This document shows positions 34,541 through 45,764 of a stretch of 64,000 nt of DNA, piece by piece. Position numbers and translations under genes: made by a program. How positions within the stretch are numbered: position 1 is the stretch's first letter; each line of letters opens with the position of its first letter. This DNA comes from Rana temporaria (Eukaryota > Chordata > Amphibia > Anura > Ranidae). Below the pieces are notes generated by a model. That model made no database searches, had not been told where the DNA came from, and saw only the letters and a list, made by a program, of their open reading frames with translations. The DNA lies in the NCBI RefSeq assembly GCF_905171775.1, contig NC_053490.1, forward strand, positions 87,198,286 to 87,262,285. Direction: 5' to 3'.

Positions 34541-34826
34541 AAAAATGTGTGGGGTTCCCCCCAAATACCATATCAGGCCCTTCAGGTCTGGTATGGATAT
34601 TAAGGGGAACCCCGTGTTATTAAAAAAAAATTACGTGGGGTTGACGAGAGAGCGACCCCTCCCTCCTGAACCGTACCAGGCCACATGCCCTCAACATGGG
34701 AAGGATGCTTTGGGGGTCTGTGATGGGGACAAGGGCCTCATCCCCACAACCCTTGCCCGGTGGTTGTGGGGGTCTACAGGCAGAGGGCTTATCAGAATCT
34801 GGAAGCCCCCTTTAACAAAGGGGACC

Positions 34827-35590
34827 CCCAGATCCCAGATCCCCATGTGAATTGATAATGGGTACATTGTACCCCTATCATTTCACAAAAAAATAGTCAA
34901 ATTGTTAAAAACCACACAGACACAGCTTTAGTTCTTTATTTAAAAAAAAAAAATGTAAAAGAGAAAAAGATTCCAGCAATGTAATCCACTCTCGATCTCC
35001 ACTCCAGCGATGGAATACATTCTCGGTATCCAGCGATGGGTGATCTCCACTCTCCAGCGATGATATCCAGCGAGGAACGCGCACGCGATCCTGACTCCAC
35101 CGGAGAATGATGCGGCGCTAGTCTGACAGCTCTTATGTAGCAAGGGGAAATGCCAGGCTTTCCCATTGACGTGGATGGGTGGTTTCTGTTGCATCGGAGG
35201 GGGGTGGGGTTATTTATCCACATCACTGGGAAAGCCCGGCGCTTCCCCTTGCGTCAGAGGGGGACGGGTCACGTGACGGGTGCCCCCCCCCCAGCTACAT
35301 AAGAGCTGTCAGGCTAGAGGGTGTCTTCAGTGGAGTCAGGATCGTGTGCGTGTTCCTCGCTGGAGAGTGGAGATCACCCATCGCTGGATACCGAGAATGG
35401 ATTCCATCGCTGGAGTGGAGATCAAGAGTGGATTACATCGCTGGAATCTTTTTCTCTTTTACATTTTTTTTTTTTTAAATAAAGGACTAAAGCTGTGTCT
35501 GTGTGGTTTTTAACAATTTGACTATTTTTTTGTGAAATGATAGGGGTACAATGTACCCATTATCAATTCACATGGGGATCTGGGATCTGG
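34827..35590. repeat. Long palindrome, about 300-bp arms
   Basis: The left arm 34827-35143 and right arm 35292-35590 are inverted copies, for example TACATTGTACCCCTATCATT and its complement, and AGTCTGACAGCTCTTATGTAGC with AGCTACATAAGAGCTGTCAG. Matching breaks in places through indels. A part of the right arm (near 35455-35560) is repeated directly at 35595-35700. Confidence 0.85.
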
Positions 35591-35832
35591 AATCTTTTTT
35601 TCTTTTAATTTTTTTTTATTTTTAATAAAGGACTTATAAAAGTGTGTCTGTGTGGTTTTTAACAATTTGACAATTTGTGAAATGATAGGGGTACAATGTA
35701 GGGGGGGGGCGGTTTCTGGGGGAACCCTTTGTTAAAGGGGAAAAGAAAGGAGTCACCGCTCCAGGTGGGTCTTGTAGGCAATTAAGGAACCTCTCAGGAA
35801 ACCAAGGTGCTGGCAATGCACTTGACTATATA

Positions 35833-36091
35833 ATGCATATGTGCATGGCTAGTGTTTATGTGTAAAAAATATGTATATATATGTATAAGAGACATATGCA
35901 TATGTGTACCTAGTGAATATATATAGATCAGTAAATAAATGATGGTTCACTAGCTACCATCATTGGAATGACCTTGTGTTCACGTTTATTTACTGATCTA
36001 TATATATTCACTAGGTACACATATGCATATGTCTCTTATACATATATATACATATTTTTTACACATAAACACTAGCCATGCACATATGCAT
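35833..36091. repeat. Perfect inverted repeat, 107-bp arms
   Basis: Arm 35833-35939 and arm 35985-36091 are exact reverse complements base for base, with a 45-nt centre (35940-35984). The arms begin and end with ATGCATATGTGCATGG and its complement. The arms are AT-rich and non-coding. Perfect identity implies recent formation or ongoing correction between the arms. Confidence 0.97.
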
Positions 36092-37261
36092 GTTTATTTA
36101 TGTATTTTTATATAGTCTAGTTGTTTCATGTGGACCTATGCATTATGTTAGTTTGCAGGAATTTTATTTATGTCAAAGCGTATTAAATTTCAAATCTGAG
36201 GGTGTATACATATGTATATTTATATTTATATCTTTACTTTTTATACAAAAGATTTTTTTGTGAAAGTGTATATATTATTATTATTATTTTTATGAAAGCA
36301 ATTTCTTCTATGTATTTTTCTGTGCACACATGTGATCTCTGTTACCTATTTAGGTTTGGGTGTGCTTCTCACTAATTGGCCCCCACTTATTATTGGTCAA
36401 TGGTGGCCACATGTTTGATATAGGTATCATATACATTTTATTGAGTTTTAATTACATATCAGCCATGACTAAGCACTGATATAGTGTGAAACGCGTCGGC
36501 TGTCCCTTCCTGTGGCTGTGTTTTGTTCTGCATGACCATTTTCACCAATAAAAACAACTTTTTGAAGTTTTCCTTGGAGTGCGGCTGTCCATCCCTTTCC
36601 AATTTTCGAAACTTTGTTAAAGAGGGCTTCCAGTTTCCGATAAGCCCCCGCCCGCAGACCCCCACAACCACTGGGCAAGGGTTGTGGGGATGAAGCCCTT
36701 GTCCCCATCAACATGGGGACTAGGTGCTTTGGGGGACACAGACCCCCAAAGCATCCTCCCCATGTTGAGGGCATGTGGCCTGGTATGGTTCGGGGGGGGG
36801 GCGCTCTCTCGTCCCCCCTCTTTTTCTGCGGCCTGCCAGGTTGCGTGCTCAGATAAAGGGCCTGGTATGGATTTTTGGAGAGAACCCACGCCATTTTATT
36901 TTTTATTTTGGCGCAGAGTTCCCCTTAAAATCCATACTAGTTGGTACCAGTTGGAATACGAGTTGGTACTAGTTGGAATACTAGTTGGTACCAGTGTGCA
37001 AAAGTGTATTAGCTTTAGAAGAATAATCATCCGGAGTTTTGCTTGTCTCCCAACCAGAGACATTTGAGTCCCAGATTACTTGATGGTGTGCTGTTTGGTT
37101 AAAGGTGCCAGATATGGAGAGGGCCTGGAGACTGGCGAGTGGAGGAAGCGCAGATTTGTTGTTTGCATTTGTGTCAGTGTTTTTTTTTTTTGCAGTAAAA
37201 CTTTCTGCTCAGCAGACCAAGTTTTCTGGCTTACTAGCATGTGTGTGCACCCCAAACATTT

Positions 37262-37728
37262 TTTTACATCGTTTACGTTAGACTTTTTCAGGTGTAAAGT
37301 TACCCCTGCTATATGAGGCGTATCGTATGTTAAGTATGGACGACGTTCCCGCGTCAAATTTTGAAGATTTAACGTCGTTTGCGTAAGTCGTTCGCGAATA
37401 GGGCTGGACGTAATTTATGTTCACGTTGAAAGCAATGACGATTTGCGGCGGAATTTCAAGCAAGCGCACTGGGATTCTTTCACGAACGGCGCATGCGCCG
37501 TTTGTAAAAAACGTAAAATACGCGGGGTCACCATTCATTTAAATAAAACACGCCCACATCATCCCCATTTTAATTAGGCGGGCTTACGCTGTTCCACATA
37601 CGTTACGCCGCCGTAACTTAGGGCGCAAGTTCTTTCTGAATACGGAACTTGCGCCCTAATTTACGGCGGCGTAACGTGAGATACGTTACGCCCGCAGAAA
37701 GATACGCTTATCTTTCTGAATCTAGCCC
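37262..37728. mobile_element. CGTA-rich MITE, left part missing
   Basis: The right end TCTTTCTGAATCTAGCCC and interior words (GTTACCCCTGCTATATGAGG, CGGCGCATGCGCCGTT, GGCGCAAGTTCTTTCTGAAT) place it with 25293 and 62986. It joins unrelated sequence abruptly at about 37262, so roughly the left third is lost. Confidence 0.85.
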
Positions 37729-37748
37729 AGTGAGTGTACAGTGAGTAA

Positions 37749-38018
37749 GGCCCCGTACACACGGCCGAGAAACTCGACTAGCAAAACACATCGTTTTGCT
37801 CGTCGAGTTTCTTGTGAAGCCGCCGAGGATCTCGGCGAGCCAAATTTCCTCATTGAGTAACGAGGAAATAGAGAACATGTTCTCTATTTGGCACGACGAG
37901 ATTCTCGTCGGTTTCCTCGGCCGAAAGTGTACACACGGCCGGGTTTCTCGGCAGAATACAGCTCCGATCGAGTTTCTGGCTGAATTCTGCCGAGAAACTC
38001 GGTCGTGTGTACGGGGCC
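37749..38018. mobile_element. GGCC-ended MITE, family A
   Basis: Ends GGCCCCGTACACACGGCC and GGTCGTGTGTACGGGGCC are inverted with TAA (37746-37748) and TGA (38019-38021) at the junctions. The interior resembles 18567 more than 3331 (GAGGAAATAGAGAACATGTT). Confidence 0.88.
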
Positions 38019-38021
38019 TGA

Positions 38022-38649
38022 GTGTGTTCATTACCTTGCTTCAGTTATGAATGGACACAGTGAGTGAGTGTTTTCATTTAGAACAGGAAGGCACCGGTAA
38101 ATTACATTTTCTACCTCTTTCCCCGCTCTCCATCCTGAAACATTCCCTGTAGCAGCTGAGGGGATAAGAGAAGAGGGAAGCCAACTTTACTTGGGGGGGC
38201 GGGCAGCAGGGGGAATCGGCAACGCTCATCATGATTAGGGTGTGCCCAGACACACCTGACACCCCCCCTGCTCATTATCACCTTCCGCCGGTCCCTATGT
38301 CACCACTGTGTCCTGTAGTGATGTGGGTTCCGGTGGATAGAAGCGCGGAGAGGGGCCTGACACACCCGGAAGTGTCGGATACAGACGGTGAAGACTATCA
38401 GCGCAGGCGGAGGGGCAGGTATTACACCATTTCTATGCAGGGTGGCATCGTTATCAGTCTGAGTGAATTTATTAGTATTTCTACATCAGAATAAAAATAA
38501 AGACAAGAGTGAGTCCAAGCAATGGAATAATCCATGGCTATCCTCCCCCTGCATACAATGTCACCCATAGATCGCTGAGTGTTAATGTCGCTGCTGATGC
38601 TGTCACAGCTCTCGCTTTTAGGAACGAACATCTGCTACAGCAATTGGCC
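38022..38649. other. Upstream region of GPR12, no element recognised
   Basis: This stretch is moderately GC-rich near 38255-38425 and contains GGCGGAGGGGCAG followed by GTATTA at 38418, which would read as a splice donor. That raises the possibility of an additional upstream non-coding exon, but nothing else supports it. Confidence 0.35.
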
Positions 38650-38985
38650 TTCTTAGTACACTGCAGTGGACTCACGCGAACGCGCCAAAGGCGGGGGCGC
38701 GCCCCCGTGGAGCGCGCAAGGCAGCCCGCGCCCGCGCTTCTCTCCTTTTCTGCCTCTTGCAGGCAGCCAGCAAGCACCGCTGTCCCCGCTATGTGCGCCC
38801 GGCGAGCAGCTTCAGCTGACAGCCCGACCCCCACCGCACTTCCACCTGCAGCCTGCGGGAAGAGGCAGCCGGCACCCCCCCAGCCCTGCACGGGGAGAGG
38901 ATGCGGGGCGAGCCGGCCACCTGGACCATCATCATCTCAGGACTAGAATAAGAAGACACCCTCGGCCGGGGCTGGAGATCTCAAG
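38650..38985 (+). promoter_or_regulatory. GPR12: CpG-rich block: probable GPR12 promoter and first exon
   Basis: This is the most CpG-dense single-copy stretch near the gene (for example GCGCGCCCCCGTGGAGCGCG at about 38698-38717). It ends at a good splice donor, CTCAAG|GTGACT, with GT at 38986-38987. Related receptors have a non-coding 5' exon spliced to one coding exon, which matches the layout here. The transcription start is not fixed and no TATA box is evident. Open frames of 107-145 codons across it are GC artefacts. Confidence 0.6.
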
Positions 38986-39237
38986 GTGACTACATTGTGA
39001 ATATTTCATTGTACTGTGTGCCGCCACCCCCTCCCTCATCCTCATCTTACACCGCGGTGTGCCATTGCTCTATGTAACCTCTTCTGGAACATCTTTTTAG
39101 ATTTTTGCATCGTTTGGATCATTTTTCTTTTGTATCATTGAGTTTTTTTTTTTCATTTTTATTTTTAATTCTTTGGATCATTTTTTTTTTTGCATTCTTT
39201 TGATCTCTTTTTTTTTATTCGTTGGATATATATATAC

Positions 39238-39316
<79 letters not shown>

Positions 39317-39690
39317 TGGATCTTTTTTGCATTGTTTTTTCTTTCATATTTTTTTTCTTTGCATTTTTTTTTTAGATAATTTGTTTATGCATTCTTTGGA
39401 TATTGTTTTTACATTTTTGTAAATTATTTTGCTTGTGCATTATTAAAACCACAACACTGTCTGCAATTATTTTGGTGATTACGGCATTATGTGATTTACG
39501 CTGTGTGCTTTTAATGTCATCCTCACTGATTCATCAATGTCCCTCCATTCATGCATTTCATCTTTTTTTTTTTTGCAGCGTTCCTTTTCTTCATAGTCGT
39601 TGCCTATGTCGTTTTTGGCATCCTTGTTGCATGTTATGATCCTCGGTTAGAATGGTGTAATAAAACCCTTGTCTTTTTTTGTTGAAGAAG
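38986..39690 (+). other. GPR12: Probable GPR12 5' intron
   Basis: The interval runs from the donor GTGACT to a pyrimidine-rich acceptor, CTTTTTTTGTTGAAGAAG, ending at about 39690, six bases before the start codon. A second AG lies three bases upstream (39687). The intron is T-rich and contains a TA microsatellite. Splice sites are inferred from motifs only. Confidence 0.5.
39228..39313. repeat. TA microsatellite with CATA start
   Basis: An alternating TA tract of about 85 bp, with a short CATACATA start, lies within the probable GPR12 intron, roughly 380 bp before the coding exon. Confidence 0.95.
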
Positions 39691-39696
39691 GTTAAA

Positions 39697-40695
39697 ATGA
39701 ATGAAGATACGAAGGTTAATATAAGCTGGCTGCCTCAGGATCATATAGACGCCAGTTCTCCGGAGAATATCTCGCTGGCAGACTCCTCCCTAATTCCTGT
39801 GCTAGAGCCAGAGCTGATTGTAAACCCGTGGGATATTGTTCTGTGTACATCGGGAACCCTGATCTCCTGTGAAAATGCTATAGTGGTCCTCATCATCTTC
39901 CATAACCCCAGCCTGCGAGCTCCTATGTTCCTCCTCATCGGCAGCTTGGCGCTGGCGGACCTCTTGGCAGGGGTGGGACTCATTGTCAATTTTATATTTG
40001 CCTATCTCCTTCAATCGGAGGCTGCTAAGCTGGTCACGGTGGGACTGATCGCTGCCTCCTTTTGTGCCTCGGTGTGCAGCTTGCTGGCGATCACCGTTGA
40101 CCGCTACTTGTCTCTTTACTACGCTTTGACGTACAACTCCGAAAGAACAGTCACCTTTACCTACATCATGCTCATCTTCCTGTGGGGAGCGTCGACGTGC
40201 GTAGGACTTTTGCCTATCATGGGTTGGAATTGCCTTAAGGATGAGTCAACGTGTAGTGTTATCCGACCGCTGACGAAAAACAATGCCGCGGCCCTTTCCG
40301 TTTCCTTTCTGCTCATGTTTGCACTCATGCTTCAGCTGTACATTCAAATCTGTAAAATCGTCATGAGGCACGCTCATCAGATTGCCTTACAGCACCATTT
40401 CTTGGCCACCTCGCACTACGTCACCACCCGGAAAGGAGTATCTACTTTGGCCATCATACTTGGGACGTTTGCGGCCTGCTGGATGCCTTTCACCCTTTAT
40501 TCTTTAATAGCAGATTACACGTACCCTTCCATCTACACCTATGCCACGCTGCTTCCAGCCACATACAACTCTGTCATCAATCCGGTCATCTACGCCTTCC
40601 GGAACCAGGAGATCCAAAAAGCGCTGTGGCTGATTTGCTGCGGTTGCATCCCTGCGAGTGTCTCTCAGAGAGCCAGATCACCGAGTGACGTTTGA
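39697..40695 (+). CDS. GPR12: GPR12, orphan class A G-protein-coupled receptor
   Basis: The 332-residue product is close to the vertebrate family length (about 334). It belongs to the GPR3/GPR6/GPR12 group, plasma-membrane receptors known for high constitutive Gs signalling that raises cAMP. The start MNEDTKVN matches the conserved GPR12 N-terminus; an in-frame TTG at 39679 is not a credible start. Sites: N-glycosylation motifs at N8 and N24, N60 (TM1), D88 in LALAD (TM2), DRY at 135-137 (TM3), W163 (TM4), CWMP at 261-264 (TM6), NPVIY at 295-299 (TM7), and C314, C315 and C317 as likely palmitoylation sites. The TM6-TM7 half and the C-terminal QRARSPSDV are nearly the same as in mammals, whereas the N-terminus differs. 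TM5 lacks the usual proline, as in its relatives. The coding exon has no intron. GPR3 or GPR6 are the alternatives; the N- and C-termini favour GPR12. Confidence 0.97.
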   Translation: MNEDTKVNISWLPQDHIDASSPENISLADSSLIPVLEPELIVNPWDIVLCTSGTLISCENAIVVLIIFHNPSLRAPMFLLIGSLALADLLAGVGLIVNFIFAYLLQSEAAKLVTVGLIAASFCASVCSLLAITVDRYLSLYYALTYNSERTVTFTYIMLIFLWGASTCVGLLPIMGWNCLKDESTCSVIRPLTKNNAAALSVSFLLMFALMLQLYIQICKIVMRHAHQIALQHHFLATSHYVTTRKGVSTLAIILGTFAACWMPFTLYSLIADYTYPSIYTYATLLPATYNSVINPVIYAFRNQEIQKALWLICCGCIPASVSQRARSPSDV

Positions 40696-41224
40696 TCGTA
40701 CATATCTCTACGAGTGGTTGGTGTTCGGTTGCCAGGTGGAGTGTTTGTTTGAAGAAAATACAAAAAAAAAAAGGAAAAAAAGATCAATAGGATTGAGATC
40801 CACTGGGAAATTTTTGTGCTCGATAACATTTGGACATGACATTAACATGATCAATCCATTTCATAAATGGAGTTCAATGTATTTATAAAGTCAAAGTGCT
40901 ACTGTGCAATATCTACTTAGAATTTCGAAAAAAAAAGAGCTAATGTATACTGTCATTCTACTCAGGTTATGTGGTATTGATGACGATTCACTATGGAGTC
41001 TTTATTTAATAACACAGGGCTAAAGCAGCATGCACAGGTTTTTTTTAAGTTATGATTGACATGGTCGATTCAGATTTAGGAGTTTTTTTTTCTATGGTGC
41101 CACTCATGAATTTTCTAGTTGTCAAGGCAATTGAATATTTGACTCAAATTTTATTCTATATATTTTCGTAAAATTGTATTACATTTTTGTGCTCTTATGC
41201 TGGCCACATGGCAATTTTCAGTTG
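40696..41224 (+). other. GPR12: Probable GPR12 3' untranslated region
   Basis: AT-rich sequence follows the stop codon with A-runs (near 40763-40780) and T-runs. I see no canonical AATAAA in this interval, so the end of the transcript is not fixed. Confidence 0.4.
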
Positions 41225-41620
41225 CAAAAACAACTAAATGGGGGAAATCCCCTACCAAAGCAACTAAATGGAGGAAACTCCCACCAAAGCAACTAAATGG
41301 AGGAAACCCCCACCAAAACAAATAAATGGCGGGAACCCCCCGACAAAACAACTAAATGTGGGAAACCCCCCACCAAAACAACTAAATGTGGGGAACCCCC
41401 CACCAAAACAACTAAATGTGGGGAACCCCCCACCAAAACAACTAAATGTGGGGAACCCCCCACCAAAACAACTAAATGTGGGGAACCCCCCACCAAAACA
41501 ACTAAATGTGGCAAATCCCCCACCAAAACAACTAAATATGAGAACCCCACACCAGAACAAAAAATGCGGGAAAGCCCCCCCACCAAAACAACTAAGTGGA
41601 GGAAACCCCCCACCAACAAT
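41225..41620. repeat. 30-bp minisatellite downstream of GPR12
   Basis: About thirteen copies of a 30-bp unit (CAACTAAATGTGGGGAACCC and CCCACCAAAA) are arranged head to tail. The central five or six copies are nearly identical and the edges diverge. The unit is a multiple of 3, so several frames stay open on both strands (up to 120 codons), encoding repetitive peptides such as GGFPTFSCFG. It starts about 530 bp after the GPR12 stop. Confidence 0.95.
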
Positions 41621-43063
41621 TTATCATTAATTGATGTCACTATATTTTATTGATGTCGGCTTTGGGTCACATTCAATCCTTGGGTGGAAATTCCCTGAAA
41701 ATTGCCATGTGTGCGGCCTGCATAAGACCTGCCAAGGTAAAGAGGAATGCTGGGCTAAGCCGAGTGTTTGTGTTTTTTCCTGGCGGCTTGTTCACACGTG
41801 CACGTGAGGGGAAGAAAAAAAGAGGCAGTTGGGCTTTACCAGTTTACCATTTTGGGTTTTACCGACCCCCTCCCCAGGCCACAAGTTAACATTACTAGTG
41901 GCCATGTTAGTACACAGTTGTGGTGCAGTATATTGACATTTATACAACCTGTTGCATTTGGCAGGCAGTACTGCCCTGAAACAGGACCCATTGAAGTAAA
42001 TGGGCCAGTAGTGCAAGCAGCTTGGTGCAGTTGGCTGTCACTAGATAAAATAGGCATTTGGGAGGTAAACAAACCATTAAATGGGAGAAGTAGTTATCGT
42101 AAAAAAAAAATGTCCACTCAATGTTCTCACCCAAGAAAGGTTGGCTGCTGGTCATGTGCCGCATAGAGGTGAGGGTGGATCAGGTGACTGTTACCTTGTA
42201 TCGCAAAGAGGTGAGGGTGGATCAGGTGACTGTTACCATGTATCTATAGGTAGCTTAATCTCTTTCCAAAATGCCGTATATGCGGCAGCAAGAAAAGTGG
42301 GCTTTAACACCCAGCTGCCATACATTTGCATCCAGGCCTAAGGTTGTGCGCTGAGTGCCCTTACCGCATGCTCCCACCACACTGACTGGGCAGCTGAAAG
42401 CAAATCATAAATCACACAAGCTATGCTGCTTCCCATGCATTAAAGCCTGCATAACAGGCAGCTGAAAGGTGGTGTTAAAGCCCAGCTGAAGCTTTGTTTT
42501 TAGCACTGTAATGAAATGAAGCTACATATACAGTAATAAATGTGGGTGTCATTTTTATTTTCTTACTGTACTGTTGTACTGAAATATGCTTTGTGCTGGC
42601 ATCATGCTCAACATAGAGCGTCACGCCCCCAATCACATCCTTGCTCAGGGAAAGTGAAGGCTGCTGTTTAATACAGAGCATAGCAGGCTGGGTTTCCAGT
42701 GGCCCGACAAGTGCCATCCATGCACAGTGCTCCAATCCAAATTTCTGCATGGGGAGCATGAGTGCTGTTGTTTGGACTAAAAGCACTGTGCAGGGGGCAT
42801 GTCAAATCACCGGAGACCTGAACTGCTGTGTTTTGTGTGTTTTTAATGGAGCAGCGGTCCTGATCTTCAGCATTCTACTAGCACAGATCATTTTAACCTA
42901 TTAGCAGCCCTATAGTACAGTAAAAGTACATCCACATGTATTAGTGTGTATGCAGCCTGACTGCATTACAGTGATGAAAAAAAGTTTGGTCTTTTGGGCT
43001 TTAAACCTTTTGCTGCTGGAGCCATTTTTTAATTTTCTGCATATATGTTAAATGTTTTAAGAC
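41621..43063. other. Intergenic DNA with one small duplication
   Basis: A 30-bp stretch containing GAGGTGAGGGTGGATCAGGT and GACTGTTACC occurs twice in tandem near 42168-42238. Otherwise no element or gene is recognised. Confidence 0.45.
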
Positions 43064-43066
43064 TAA

Positions 43067-43436
43067 GGCCTCATGCACACTGGATGTTAAAATAACATTA
43101 TAAAAACGCCAGTAGCTTTGCAGTGAGTTTTTCAGCTTTTTTCAATAGCGTTTTTTCCACGTTAGCTTTTTTGAGTTTTATTGAAGGAAAACATTTTTTT
43201 GGATCGTTTATCTGCGTTTATCAGCGTTTGAGCATTTTTACAGCTGAAAAACGTCTCTCAGAACCCACTAGTTTTTTTTTTTTACTGCTCAAAAACGCCA
43301 CTGCCCAAAACTGCTGATAACAGCCTATGTGTGCATGGACACATAGGATAACATGATGGAGAGTTTATTGACTGTAGAAAAAAAACGTCTACTGCCAAAA
43401 ACAGTTGCTGTAAAAACGTCCAGTGTGCATGAGGCC
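43067..43436. mobile_element. GGCC-ended MITE, family F (CATGCACACTGGA), copy 1
   Basis: Ends GGCCTCATGCACACTGGA and GTCCAGTGTGCATGAGGCC are flanked by TAA on both sides (43064-43066 and 43437-43439). Interior words include AGCGTTTATCAGCGTTT-like repeats and GTGTGCATGGACACATAGG. Confidence 0.9.
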
Positions 43437-43466
43437 TAAAGATTACTTAAAACCCCTCAAACATTA

Positions 43467-43934
43467 GGCCTCATGCACACTGGATGTTAAAATAACGTTA
43501 TAAAAACGTCAGTAGCTTTGCAGTGTGTTTTTACAACTTTTTTCAATAGCGTTTTTTTAGCGTTTATTAAAGTTTTTTAGCGTTTTTCCCACGTTGTCTT
43601 TTTATGGGTTTTATTGACGAAAAAAACATGTTTATTTTTTTTCAGTGGATCAAAAACATTAAAAAACGCTGGTGAGTGAAGTTTTTGAGCGTTTATCGGC
43701 GTTTATCAGCGTTAGAATGTTTTTACAGCTGAAAAACGTCTCTCAGAACCCACTAGTTTTTTTTTTTTTCTTTACTGCTCAAAAATGCCACTGCCCAAAA
43801 CTGCTGATAACAGCCTATGTGTGCATGGACACATAAGATAACATGATGGAGAGTTTATTGACTGTAGAAAAAAAGTCTACTGCCAAAAACCGCTGCTGTA
43901 AAAATGTCCAAAAATGTCCAGTGTGAATGAGGCC
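43467..43934. mobile_element. GGCC-ended MITE, family F, copy 2
   Basis: It is a second copy in the same orientation, 30 bp after the first, with its own TTA duplication (43464-43466 and 43935-43937). It is about 100 bp longer through an extra GTTTTTTAGCGTTT block. Separate target duplications show two insertions and not a tandem duplication. Confidence 0.9.
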
Positions 43935-43937
43935 TTA

Positions 43938-45764
43938 TAGTGTCTGGGAGGGGCAGCATGGAAACACAAATAAAGGCATATTTGGATCAGTCAGGGAAGG
44001 TGAATAAAGTTTTTTTTGTTCACTTTGTATGTCTGTGTATCCTACATAGATTTAGGATTTGTATAGATTCTCCTACGGGAGCCTTTTACTTGTACTAAGT
44101 TTCCTCACTCCTCTAAACTTTTGTCAAATTGGACAATTGCATTGAAACATGCGTTGGCACCATAGAATTATTAATATGCATTAAACCTCTGGAAGCCGGA
44201 CTGCTTTTAAAAAAATTTAAATAAGGTAAAAAGAAATAAAAAATCAGGTTGTCACAAGGCATCACTGGGCCTCATGCATGCACGTGTCCTAAAGGTCAGC
44301 TTTATCCAAAACTGGTATTTCAGGTTTAAGTGGTGCTTAGAAAATCGAATCACGTGCTACCTTTTGTTTTTCTCATGGACCCCAGTGGTGAGCGATCTCC
44401 ACCCAACTTGAATGATAAACAATGTCAGTCTTCCCGTGATGCCTATAGATTTGTGGGAAGTGTGGAGAAAAACTACTGGGTGAAAGTCTTGTAGGGTTGT
44501 CACCTCATCCCTTTAAACCCAAACACATATGACTTGGTTCTGAGGCTAATTTAATGCAGATAAGGCACCAAGTGAGTTTAATTAGCACCTTACTCAGCCA
44601 CAGAACCTGTATAATTCATGTGTTCGGGTTTAAAGTCTTGCCACCATAAGTTGAGATATAAGATGATGGTCAACTCAGCCCAGTGCTTAAATATATCTCT
44701 TTAGGGTGCAGTTGACCATCAACCAAAATGTTATATCAGAATTAAAAAATTTTGCATGCTGAAAAAATGGCAGTTGGAACCTGATTGGTTCTATTGGCAA
44801 GACGTATATTTTACTTACCGTACATTACTTTTTTCAGCTGTTTTTTTCTGCACTAGGCTCTGTGTTATTAAATAAACCAATATGTGTTCCTGTGTGTAAC
44901 TAAAGCAATGACAAAAAACTGTGGCTTTTTAGTCTTGGCCCTCTGGTCATCTTATAAACCCAGCTGAAATCCTATCACATCTCAGTTGCTGGAGGGTCAG
45001 TTCTGAACACCACTGACATCCTATTGCTGTCATTGTAACCTTCATGTCAGAAATGAAAGGTCCAGTCCCACCTAGAAGATTTCTATGGAGTAATACCAGT
45101 CTGTAATGTACATACAACCAGGCACTTTTCAATGTTTGTGTGTCAAGTGTAAATTATGTTTGATAGATTATTTATTTTTTTGTAATTACCGAATGCCAAA
45201 ATACGAATAGCACAAATACATTATATAAGAAGATCTTCCCTTATTTTTTTTACATTGGCTGTAAAACACAAAAAAGAAAAAAAAAATCCAGCATTTAAAA
45301 TGTTGGTTAAAGAAACGTTTGCTGGAGATCATTATAGAAAATTAGCAATATAAGATGGAGGTGTAAGGGGGGCTTGGACCTTCTAAATGGGAATGAATCT
45401 TTTCTTACTGTTAGAATTGTGAGACTGTATGTCTTGTATAGGTAATTGAATGAGCCTAGGGGCGAGGTTAGAGGGGCGCTCTTGCACGCAGAGATTTTTT
45501 TTCAATTTAAACTGCGCCACATTTTCTATACATTGAGCGAGCTGAACAAGCGACGTCACCTGAGATGAAGGTTAGGTAAAAATTGCACACGTCTGGTAGA
45601 GCGAACCTTTTTTTAGAAAATGCTGTCTTCAGCCTTTTCTCAAGTAGATTTTTTTAAAACCAAACCTATCAGTAAAAAAAAAAAAAATTACATTCCATAG
45701 ATCAAAAGCTCAACCTAGTAATAAAAATGTGATTGATTTTTTTTTCCTATTCTGGTTGTTTTTA
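43938..45764. other. Long intergenic stretch, nothing recognised
   Basis: Only simple A/T runs and a TGAAACATGCGTTGGCAC motif near 44143 stand out. No frame longer than about 60 codons carries a recognisable domain. Confidence 0.45.

Larger units (their letters stand above)
34545..36960. repeat. Outer inverted repeat enclosing two further palindromes
   Basis: The segment 34545-34820 (GGTATGGATATTAAGGGGAAC, GCCACATGCCCTCAACATGG, CCCACAACCCTTGCCC) recurs inverted at about 36605-36945 with substitutions and small indels. Between the arms lie the palindromes at 34827-35590 and 35833-36091. Both outer arms end in TTAACAAAG/CTTTGTTAA-like sequence. Confidence 0.8.

Noticed and set aside
38509..38989. 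Overlapping frames of 145, 117 and 107 codons upstream of GPR12
   Set aside because: They lie in the CpG-rich block, occur on both strands and show no domain. A non-coding first exon explains the stretch better.
39679..39696. Upstream TTG as an earlier start for GPR12
   Set aside because: TTG is not a usual vertebrate start, the probable splice acceptor at 39690 lies between it and the ATG, and the conserved protein begins at the ATG at 39697.
41268..41653. Several 98-120-codon frames on both strands
   Set aside because: These are products of the 30-bp minisatellite, whose unit is a multiple of 3.
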